Shown here in pieces: positions 15,122 through 22,535 of a stretch of DNA of 64,000 bases. Positions within the stretch are counted from its first letter, which is position 1, and each line of letters starts with the position of its first letter. The notes below the pieces were generated by a model that saw nothing but the letters and a program-made list of their open reading frames with translations, did no database searches and was not told the origin of the DNA. The DNA comes from Enterobacter oligotrophicus (GTDB lineage Bacteria; Pseudomonadota; Gammaproteobacteria; Enterobacterales; Enterobacteriaceae). The stretch spans positions 1,302,001 to 1,366,000 of the forward strand of contig NZ_AP019007.1 of assembly GCF_009176645.1 (NCBI RefSeq), in the 5' to 3' direction. Position numbers and translations under genes: made by a program.

Positions 15122-16644
15122 TTTGCCTCCTGTGTATACGCGTTAGCTGCGCGGATCGCCTCTTTCAGCCGATCGGATTTCATGCCAAAGACGCTTTGAA
15201 TGTTGTTCCCGACCTCGACGACGCCCGCCGCGCCAAGCTGTTTCAGCAGCGCTTTGTCCACCAGCGACTTATCCGTCACGTCAATGCGCAGACGCGACAT
15301 GCAGGCTTCGATGCTGGTCATATTTCCCAGCCCGCCATAGGCCAGAATGATGCCGCTCACCAGGTCGTTCTGTTCGTTTTCCTGCGTCACTGCGCTTTCT
15401 TCAACTTCACGCCCCGGTGTCAGCAAATTCCAGCGGCGGATGGCAAAGGTAAACAGGGCGTAGTACAGCGCTCCCATTACCAGACCGACCGGGAACACCA
15501 TGTACCAGTGAGGCGCGCGCGGCAGAACGCCAAAGAAGAGATAGTCGATAAGCCCACCAGAGAAAGAGAGCCCGATATGCACGCTAAACCACTCCATCAG
15601 CAGGAACACCAGCCCCGCCAGGACGGCGTGAATGCCATACAGCACGGGTGCAACAAACAGGAAGGAGAACTCAATCGGCTCGGTGATGCCGCAGACGATG
15701 GAGGTGATCGCGCCAGAGAGCATAATGCCCTTCACCCGCGCTTTGTTTTCCGGGCTGGCGCAGTGGTAGATCGCCAGCGCAATCGCCGGAATACAGAACA
15801 TCTTGATCGGCGTCAGCCCGGCCATAAAGGTTCCGGCGGTAATCGGCACCTGATCTTTCAACTGGGCAAAGAAGATGAGCTGGTCGCCATGCACCACCTG
15901 CCCGGCCTTGTTCACGTACTCGCCAAACTGTAGCCAGAACGTCGGCCACCAGACATGGTTAAGACCAAACGGGATCAGCAGCCGCTCGACAAAACCGAAC
16001 AGGAAGGCGGACACGCCCGGTCCCTGCACCGTCATGGTATTCGACAGGCCATTAATCAGATGCTGGACCGGCGGCCAGACCACCGCCATCACCAGCCCGA
16101 CAAACAGCGCGGCGAAGGAGGTTATAATCGGCACGAAGCGCTTGCCGGAAAAGAACTCCAGCCATGACGGAAGCTGGATGCGGTAATACCGTTTGTATAG
16201 CCAGGCGGCAATAATCCCGATGATGATGCCGCCGAACACGCCGGTCTGGAGCGAAGGGATGCCCAGCACCATCGTGTAGTCACGCACCTGCGCCACCGAC
16301 TCGGGCGTGATCCCCAGAAACTGGCCGATGGTGACGTTCATAATCAGAAATCCGGCGATCGCCGACAACCCGGCAATGCCCTGATCGTCACTGAGCCCTA
16401 CCGCCACGCCGACCGCAAACAGCAGCGGCAGGTTAGCGAAAATCGCACTACCCGCTTCCGCCATTAGCTTCAGCACGTGAACCAGCCAGTCAGCGCCGAG
16501 AAACGGCAGGCTGGCGACAATATTGGGATCCTGAAAGCTGACGCCGAAGGCCAGCAAAATACCGGCGGCAGGCAGCATGGCAATGGGGATCATGAGCGAT
16601 CGCCCGATGCTTTGTAACATTTGCAGAAGGTTGAATCTTTTCAT
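15118..16644 (-). CDS. PTS EIICB, glucose/glucoside family
   Basis: 508 aa. The EIIC part begins KRFNLLQMLQSIGRSLMIPI and MLPAAGILLAFG, the standard glucose-family N-terminus, and has about ten hydrophobic segments, with GLTPIKMFCIPAIALAIYH and GITEPIEFSFLF as family landmarks. The C-terminal EIIB domain has AYGGLGNMTSIEACMSRLRI, whose cysteine is the phosphorylation site. No EIIA is encoded here, so phosphoryl transfer would rely on Crr or another EIIA. It is the first gene of the operon with the cupin isomerase, hxlB and hxlA, and is divergent from the SgrR-like regulator. The imported sugar is not determined by sequence. Confidence 0.88.
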   Translation of the reverse strand: MKRFNLLQMLQSIGRSLMIPIAMLPAAGILLAFGVSFQDPNIVASLPFLGADWLVHVLKLMAEAGSAIFANLPLLFAVGVAVGLSDDQGIAGLSAIAGFLIMNVTIGQFLGITPESVAQVRDYTMVLGIPSLQTGVFGGIIIGIIAAWLYKRYYRIQLPSWLEFFSGKRFVPIITSFAALFVGLVMAVVWPPVQHLINGLSNTMTVQGPGVSAFLFGFVERLLIPFGLNHVWWPTFWLQFGEYVNKAGQVVHGDQLIFFAQLKDQVPITAGTFMAGLTPIKMFCIPAIALAIYHCASPENKARVKGIMLSGAITSIVCGITEPIEFSFLFVAPVLYGIHAVLAGLVFLLMEWFSVHIGLSFSGGLIDYLFFGVLPRAPHWYMVFPVGLVMGALYYALFTFAIRRWNLLTPGREVEESAVTQENEQNDLVSGIILAYGGLGNMTSIEACMSRLRIDVTDKSLVDKALLKQLGAAGVVEVGNNIQSVFGMKSDRLKEAIRAANAYTQEAK

Positions 16645-16763
16645 CTCGATCTCCTGAGCGCGTCTTTATGACAGGGATTCGCACAACAGCAGGTTCTGCT
16701 CCGAACACTTTCAGTATCCGAACCCGAAATGATTAAAAAAACAGCAACCGAAGACGAAAGTTA

Positions 16764-16790
16764 TTTCCGGTTTTCGCTTAAAACCGGAAA
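16764..16790. promoter_or_regulatory. 11-bp inverted repeat between the PTS operon and the SgrR-like gene
   Basis: TTTCCGGTTTT at 16764-16774 and AAAACCGGAAA at 16780-16790 form a perfect 11-bp inverted repeat with a 5-bp spacer. It is central in the 222-bp gap between two divergent genes. It is a good operator candidate for the SgrR-family regulator; no U-tract follows, so termination is less likely. Confidence 0.55.
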
Positions 16791-16866
16791 ATTTATGAGG
16801 GCAATCACGCCGGAAACCGTCAGAAAGGGATAAAAGAGGAAATCGAGTTCGACGGGAGGCCATCAC

Positions 16867-18546
16867 ATGAGTATCTTCGAGGCGCATTTTCGCAGGCTGC
16901 ACGCCCGCTACGGCGCAGGTCAGACGCACGAATTACAGATGCAGGAGATCGCCGCCATCTTCGGCTGTTCGGTGCGTAACTGCCGTATTGCGCTGAAAAA
17001 GATGCATCAGGAAAAATGGCTCGACTGGCAGCCGCAGCGCGGACGCGGCAAGCGCTCACGGCTCCACCTGTTAACCTCGCCGGAAAAGCTGTTCAGCCAG
17101 AACGTCAACAAGCTGCTGGAGAAGCAGGATTACGGCAACGTGCTGCGGTTTATCGGCAACGACAAGTATCTGCTGGATCGCCTGAGCCTGTGGCGATTTG
17201 GGGTACAGGATAAAAGCAGCGAAACGCGGGTGCGCATCCCCTACTATCGTAATCTGGATCCTCTTAACCCGCTCGTTCCCCTGCGGCGAACCGAACGTCA
17301 CCTCCTGCGCCAGTGCCTGAGCGGGCTGACGCGCTATGACGCCGTTCAGGGCAGGATCGTCCCCGATATTGCCCACTACTGGACCCACAACGAGGACTTT
17401 ACCCGCTGGGAGTTCTGGCTGAAATCCACCGCCCGCTTTGCTGATGGCAGCGAACTGGATACCAGCGCCGTTCAGCGCTGCCTGCTCGCCGCCAGCCAGA
17501 GCCCGCAGTTCGCCCCGCTTTTCAGCCCAATCAAAAGCATCACCGCTGACGCCCCCTGGCATCTGGCGATTGAAACGCATCATCCGGTCAGGCGTCTCGA
17601 CTGCCTGCTCGCCACTCAGCCGACGATGCTGTTCGATTACCAGCACGGACACATCCGCTGTACCGGCGCTTTCCACCTGCAGGAGCACAGCGACAACTTT
17701 ATGGTTTTGCGGCGCAATCAACACTGGCACCAGGCGCGACCCGGACTGGATGAGATCACCATTTTCACCTGGGCTCCGGAGCATATCAGCATGAGCTTTA
17801 TTCCCCTGCTTCGGGGTGAGGAGGCTCAGGATGACCGCCCGCTCAACGAGCGTAGTCTGGAGCAGGGCTGCTGCTTTGTGCTGCTCGACGGTGACGGTGC
17901 CTTTGCAGATGAGGCCGGAAGACGGTTTATCAATTATCTGCTGCAACCTGTCGAACTCCTCAGCCAGACGCAGCTTCCCGACGAATATGCGCGCATCCTC
18001 TCCGTTGCTCAGGGCATGCTGCCGCAGTGGAACCACCGCCCGGTAGATTTTGGCGGGATCACAGCGCCGTTTAACCTGCGTCAGCCGGTTATTATCAGCA
18101 CCTTTCAGCAACCGGAACTGGTGGAGCTTGCCGGAGCAATTCGCCGCCTGCTTGAGCGCTGGCATATTCGCGCCGAAATACGGATCGACGCATTTGATAG
18201 CTTTAACAGCCAGCCGCCCCCCCCTGCGGATATCTGGCTCAGCAACTTTATGCTCGATACCCTTTCTGTTCCGGCATTTCTGGAATGGCTGGCTTCCGCC
18301 ACGCTGTTTACGCGGCTACCTGAAGCTCAGAAACAAAACCTGAACGCCCTGCTGCCGACCATTCTGAACAGCGACGATGAACAGGCATTCGCCACCATTG
18401 CCGCCTTTTTCCATGAGATGACCCACCAGCGATATGTCATTCCTTTGCTGCATCACTGGATGGAATTTGCGACCGAGAAGTCATTTACCTGGCGGGATTT
18501 AAATACGCTGGGATGGCCGGATTTTAGCCAACTTTGGCTCGAATAA
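16867..18546 (+). CDS. SgrR-family transcriptional regulator
   Basis: 559 aa. The N-terminal about 110 residues form the SgrR_N winged-helix DNA-binding domain (YGAGQTHELQMQEIAAIFGCS, RNCRIALKKMHQEKWL, WQPQRGRGKRSRL). The rest is a solute-binding-protein-like domain (SBP_bac_5), from YYRNLDPLNPLVPLRRTERH to the C-terminus, expected to sense a sugar phosphate or related ligand. In E. coli SgrR activates the sRNA gene sgrS during glucose-phosphate stress. This is a paralogue placed divergently from a PTS operon, which it most likely controls. The ATG at 16867 has GGGAGG 8 nt upstream. Confidence 0.85.
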   Translation: MSIFEAHFRRLHARYGAGQTHELQMQEIAAIFGCSVRNCRIALKKMHQEKWLDWQPQRGRGKRSRLHLLTSPEKLFSQNVNKLLEKQDYGNVLRFIGNDKYLLDRLSLWRFGVQDKSSETRVRIPYYRNLDPLNPLVPLRRTERHLLRQCLSGLTRYDAVQGRIVPDIAHYWTHNEDFTRWEFWLKSTARFADGSELDTSAVQRCLLAASQSPQFAPLFSPIKSITADAPWHLAIETHHPVRRLDCLLATQPTMLFDYQHGHIRCTGAFHLQEHSDNFMVLRRNQHWHQARPGLDEITIFTWAPEHISMSFIPLLRGEEAQDDRPLNERSLEQGCCFVLLDGDGAFADEAGRRFINYLLQPVELLSQTQLPDEYARILSVAQGMLPQWNHRPVDFGGITAPFNLRQPVIISTFQQPELVELAGAIRRLLERWHIRAEIRIDAFDSFNSQPPPPADIWLSNFMLDTLSVPAFLEWLASATLFTRLPEAQKQNLNALLPTILNSDDEQAFATIAAFFHEMTHQRYVIPLLHHWMEFATEKSFTWRDLNTLGWPDFSQLWLE

Positions 18547-18656
18547 TGCACGCCCGCAAAAGCTCGCTAAAGGGCCTTTAAAGGCCTTTAAGGGTAAGGG
18601 AGGGAAGTGCGGGATTTGGGTTGGAGATCGTTTGGTCATCTGCATTGGCTACGTCC

Positions 18657-18820
18657 TCACGACGGAGACTGTTCAAAGGCCTCTGTACTGACGCCCCAAG
18701 AAAACTTTACCTCCAGCTCCGATTGCTGAACAGGTCAATGTCATCGAAGAGATCTGCACGAGCCAGATCCTGGGTTTTGTAGGCCCGTTTTCTGATGCAC
18801 TGCTTTTTCAGCGAACTGAA
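18657..18820 (-). pseudogene. IS3-family transposase OrfB remnant
   Basis: On the minus strand the sequence reads FSSLKKQCIRKRAYKTQDL, then ARADLFDDIDLF, which matches the C-terminal part of IS3-family transposases (LKKERIRKR.YKTR pattern). After a frameshift the end reads GVSTEAFEQSPS and a stop, matching the usual LGGVSPEAFE end. No start, DDE residues or terminal repeats are left. It is a dead fragment in the 360-bp gap 18547-18906. The remaining part of the gap has only a GC/AT palindrome (GGGCCTTTAAAGGCC type) just after the SgrR-like gene. Confidence 0.65.
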
Positions 18821-18906
18821 GCAAGGTCGTAGAAGTAAAACAGTACCGCTGGCAACTGGGACATTTTCTCGCTTTAGCGGAGGTCGCCACTATGCTTAGA
18901 TTCAGC

Positions 18907-19446
18907 TTATGACGTTAGCCGATAGTGCGACTGCACCAGACCCGAAGGGAAGCTGCGGCTGGATAATAGCGTCAAATCGATATCATGGGGCAGTACTCCA
19001 AACAGTGGTTTTCCCGAACCGAGCAGAACAGGAACAGTTGTGATAACGATATCGGCAACCAGACCTTCGCGCAGGAACGACTGTATTAACTGCCCACCAT
19101 CGATATAGACCCGGTGCACGTTCTTCTCCATCAGGTCAGCAAGAGCCTCCCCTGGCGTGCGGCATGAAAACTGCACTTTACCCTTCAGCGCCTTGGGCAC
19201 GGGGGTATCGGTTAGCTGCCGGGAAAGCACCAGCACGGGCCGATCATAAGGCCATTCGTCAAAAGTCAGCACCTTCTCATAGCTGCCTCGCCCCATAATG
19301 ATCCAATCTTTGTCCGCGATGAACGCGGCATAGCCATGATCTTCTGTCGGGTCATCGCGCTTCAACAGCCAGTCGATATCGCCATTCTTTCGAGCGATAT
19401 AACCATCAAGACTGACCGCGATGAAAACATGTGTAGTGACCATCAA
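18907..19446 (-). CDS. dihydrofolate reductase/RibD C-terminal-family protein
   Basis: 179 aa. It begins THVFIAVSLDGYIARKNGDI, the strand-and-loop signature of RibD_C/DHFR-like proteins, followed by IIMGRGSYEKVL, the NADPH-site strand RPVLVLSRQL, VHRVYIDGGQLIQSFL and VLLGSGKPLFG. Such proteins bind NADPH and reduce pteridine- or riboflavin-precursor-like substrates; a folate function is not established for this type. The gene is single, leftward, between an IS3 remnant and a repeat copy. It is unlike the low-GC genes downstream in base composition. Confidence 0.88.
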   Translation of the reverse strand: MMVTTHVFIAVSLDGYIARKNGDIDWLLKRDDPTEDHGYAAFIADKDWIIMGRGSYEKVLTFDEWPYDRPVLVLSRQLTDTPVPKALKGKVQFSCRTPGEALADLMEKNVHRVYIDGGQLIQSFLREGLVADIVITTVPVLLGSGKPLFGVLPHDIDLTLLSSRSFPSGLVQSHYRLTS

Positions 19447-19538
19447 GAGCTCCGTATTCAGGTTGCATATATCTCGTTGAGTTTAGCAATGTAAACGATA
19501 TTGATATGCTCCGATAAAGCCACATCATAATGTTCTCA

Positions 19539-19609
19539 ACGTCCGTTCTAGGCACGAAGCAAGCAAGTTATCTAAGCTGAAGGTCCGCTGTGAGCGAGAA
19601 GCAGACATT
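19539..19609. repeat. 71-bp dispersed repeat, copy C
   Basis: It begins ACGTCCGTTC and ends AAGCAGACATT, and has the same 71-bp length as the copy at 9150-9220, with about three quarters of positions identical by eye. The central AAGGTCCGCTGTG is fully shared. It lies between the DHFR-like gene and the 829-aa nuclease-like gene, 59 bp after the end of the latter. Confidence 0.6.
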
Positions 19610-19667
19610 GTGTTCATGTGGAAAACCGGAGGATTTAGCATCCGGTTTTCCGCACTCTTGGATTACA

Positions 19668-22157
19668 TTAATGATCTCCAGCATCTCGTGCTGGCACCGC
19701 AGCAGCTTGTCGCACTTGACGACGCTGATTTCTTTTTTCCCACTTTGCTCGTAACCATTCGCTATATGCCGGCATGTTAAGGTATAACTGCTGTGTCATA
19801 TCGGCCAGAACGCGAAGATTATCTGTATAGCCGAAGTGTCCCTTTCCCATTTCAGCATGGCGGCCACCTGCAGCATCCCAGGCTTGAGAAAGCGAATATG
19901 GTGCGAACAGCTCTAGACCAGTTAAGAGTATTACAGGAGCCCTTGTTTGTCGGCGCTCGTGGATGTATTCACGCCCCCAAGACGCGAGTTTTGTAATTCG
20001 CTGAATTTCGGCCGGGGAAAGATCTCCTGCCTGCTTCATGGTTGCAAAAACCAAAATTGCGCCAGGGAAGCGGATAGCAAGTTGTTTCATTCTTTCTACA
20101 TCTTCAACTTCAAATGCATCAGCAACCGCTTTTTTCTCTTCGGAATTCTCGCCCCTAAAGCTTTTTGCCTCTCCAAATACGAGTTCTGCGTGGTGATCCA
20201 GCTCATTGAAAACTTTGCGTCGGTGCCAGAGTATTAGGTCAGCTTCAATATATTGTTTTGGGGCCAATGTCAGTATTTGGCCGGTTGACCATGTAATCGT
20301 GGCATCATGATTTCCAAATGTGTTGGCGAGAAATCTTAGCGTTAGGGATGCGGCGTATCCCCCACGAGCATAATCGGGAAGTGCAAAGGGGCCTATCAAC
20401 CTGTAAGCCCAACGGGACAATTGACTCGAACTTGGATCGATCATTGGAAAGCTAAACTTATTTAGGCAAAGGCCGCATGCTACTACAAGATCCAGTTCGC
20501 GTAGCGCGTGCCATCCCCAAGTAGAGCATTTTGCACACTTTAACTCCAAGCCAAGCTCAACAGCACCAAGCTCAACTAAAGTTTCAGCATTTTTATTTCG
20601 CCATATATCACCCTTCACCACATTATTAATTTTGTTCTGAAATTCTTGGTGTTGAATTGAGGGTGAAATGGGCCGTCGAGAAATTTTATTGAGAAGTTTC
20701 ACTATCTCTGCATGAGCAAAACTACTAATTCCCCTGAAACCTCCGAGCGTATTAATAATTTGCTGTGTAGCTTGTCCTGCATCGGAGATTTGGCTTTCAA
20801 CTCCATTGTTTTTTAGCCATTCACTTATCGCCGTTGTGCCGTCACTCAAACGCCAGAGATCGGACATATTATGGAAACGGCAAAATACAACAAAACCTTC
20901 AGTTGTAGATAAGATGCTTCTCTGTATTGACTGGAAACGTGGCATCTTGGGCGACCTGTAATTACAAGGATAAACGGTTGCAGCCCGACTGGTATTTGAC
21001 CAATTTTTTAATTTCACTACGTTCACCCAGCGAGCATCATTGGCACCATATCTTTCAGTGAATTCTGGATGGAGATAATCAAATCGAACTTCGGTTCGGT
21101 CACCTTCGATTTGTGTGTCAAACGTTTTTTCTGCACAGGATAGAGTAGGTCGAGTACTGCGAACTGTAAAACCAGATGATGGTCGCCAAATCGGTGGATA
21201 CCAATCTTGACGCCTATTTGCCTCATCTTGATTAACCCGCAAATAGTCGGCGTAAAGTTGTTCGATATTCGCAGTAGGGATAGATCTTGCAAACATTACG
21301 GTAGCATGAGTCATTAAGCCAAATTGATTCCCTCGAACGGGGCGATGGCAATCTTCAATGTATTCTCTGCAGTATGGGGAAAGCGCATCAATCCATTGGA
21401 GTGGAATTGGTCGGACATATTTCCGCATAGCGCGAAGGTTCCAGAAGTCAATAAGATCGCGCGAGTCATGTGCATCCATGACAAAGAGCGTTGGATCCGC
21501 ATTGTCATGATAATTAACCTCAATATTCGAGTGACCGATTTGTAGTGCTGAATTAAATCCATCCTTGTACAGGTCTACTAGAGCTTCTGGGGATAATTCA
21601 ACCTGTTTGGGATCAAAAGCATCACAGAACCCTTGGCCAAAATATTTAAGGTCTTCATCCTCAGGGAAGCTGCCAGATAGGCAAGCACAGAACGACTTCA
21701 ATGCATTCGTCCGAGGTATGAGTTCCACGATATTGTGCTCATGTCGACGCACGAATTGAAATTGTTTCTTATACAGATCTTTATATAGGTCGAAGACATC
21801 AAGCCCAGCTTGACCCCGCAGTTCATCAGATCGCCTTAGCATGGCTGAAAGTTGCAGTACTCGGTCTGGGTCATAGCCAAACCCTTTAGCCAGCCCTGCT
21901 TCAGCTTCTACAAGGAAATCAGGTTCGAAAGCATCAAGATAGCCATTGACGATCTGCAAAGCGCTCTCAGGTTTGTAGTCATCCCTATCCCACCATTTAG
22001 GCACATGGCCAAAAATTGGAATGATAGGGTTAAATTTACCGCCCCAAAGGCATGTGTTTATTTGGAAGATTTCCAGTAACCGTTTACTGTCATTAGGTTT
22101 AACGAGGAATGCGAATCGAATTGGTCGTAGGGTTACGACGGCGCTGATATGAGCCAT
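19668..22157 (-). CDS. large uncharacterised protein with zinc ribbon and PD-(D/E)xK-like nuclease motif
   Basis: 829 aa, not assigned to a known family. The N-terminal 500 residues show no recognised domain. A zinc-ribbon candidate is formed by C541-x2-C544 (CAKC) and C561-x2-C564 (CGLC). Downstream a restriction-nuclease-like core is visible: D640 in IEADLILWH and E662-A-K664 in FGEAK, spaced as in PD-(D/E)xK enzymes. A later strand AILVFATMKQ also fits that fold. The gene is single and leftward, flanked by repeat copies and next to a GmrSD-like gene. A single-gene anti-phage nuclease (similar in outline to large one-gene PD-(D/E)xK defence proteins) is the working guess. Confidence 0.7.
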   Translation of the reverse strand: MAHISAVVTLRPIRFAFLVKPNDSKRLLEIFQINTCLWGGKFNPIIPIFGHVPKWWDRDDYKPESALQIVNGYLDAFEPDFLVEAEAGLAKGFGYDPDRVLQLSAMLRRSDELRGQAGLDVFDLYKDLYKKQFQFVRRHEHNIVELIPRTNALKSFCACLSGSFPEDEDLKYFGQGFCDAFDPKQVELSPEALVDLYKDGFNSALQIGHSNIEVNYHDNADPTLFVMDAHDSRDLIDFWNLRAMRKYVRPIPLQWIDALSPYCREYIEDCHRPVRGNQFGLMTHATVMFARSIPTANIEQLYADYLRVNQDEANRRQDWYPPIWRPSSGFTVRSTRPTLSCAEKTFDTQIEGDRTEVRFDYLHPEFTERYGANDARWVNVVKLKNWSNTSRAATVYPCNYRSPKMPRFQSIQRSILSTTEGFVVFCRFHNMSDLWRLSDGTTAISEWLKNNGVESQISDAGQATQQIINTLGGFRGISSFAHAEIVKLLNKISRRPISPSIQHQEFQNKINNVVKGDIWRNKNAETLVELGAVELGLELKCAKCSTWGWHALRELDLVVACGLCLNKFSFPMIDPSSSQLSRWAYRLIGPFALPDYARGGYAASLTLRFLANTFGNHDATITWSTGQILTLAPKQYIEADLILWHRRKVFNELDHHAELVFGEAKSFRGENSEEKKAVADAFEVEDVERMKQLAIRFPGAILVFATMKQAGDLSPAEIQRITKLASWGREYIHERRQTRAPVILLTGLELFAPYSLSQAWDAAGGRHAEMGKGHFGYTDNLRVLADMTQQLYLNMPAYSEWLRAKWEKRNQRRQVRQAAAVPARDAGDH

Positions 22158-22347
22158 AATTCTTCCTGTCAGAATGTAGTACGTTCACTTTGAGGTTGCA
22201 TAACCGATTTGTCACGCACCGCGTAACTGAGCGTTTACAAGCATTCTACTTTGATTTACCTGCCGTTTAAAAATGGTTTAAGCATTATGTTGTGTGGAAA
22301 AAGAGGCTATTGATCTACGCCTAAAATTAAATCTACGTTCAGTTAAT

Positions 22348-22381
22348 AACGTCCGCTCTTGGCACAATGCTGACGGGACAT
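22348..22381. repeat. partial dispersed repeat, copy D
   Basis: AACGTCCGCTCTTGGCACAA, followed by a degenerate tail with GGGACAT, matches the left half of the 71-bp repeat and closely matches the partial copy at 10458-10491. It lies in the 378-bp gap between the 829-aa gene and the GmrSD-like gene; apart from the terminator at 22446 nothing else is seen there. Confidence 0.5.
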
Positions 22382-22445
22382 GAGCACTCTCGGAGTTCGG
22401 ACCAGAAATGGAATGGCCTGAATAAGAAGGGTAAGTCTTATAACG

Positions 22446-22472
22446 AAAAGGCCGCGAAAGCGGCCTTTTTTT
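22446..22472. terminator. bidirectional terminator after the GmrSD-like gene
   Basis: A perfect 10-bp stem AAAAGGCCGC/GCGGCCTTTT with a GAAA tetraloop is followed by further T on the plus strand and flanked by A on the left. It can end leftward transcripts of the gene at 22536-24425 and also rightward ones. Confidence 0.8.
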
Positions 22473-22535
22473 AGTCCGATGCAACCTAACTAGACTGTTG
22501 AAACGGCAGGCTTTGAAGTAATCTCACGCAAGACG

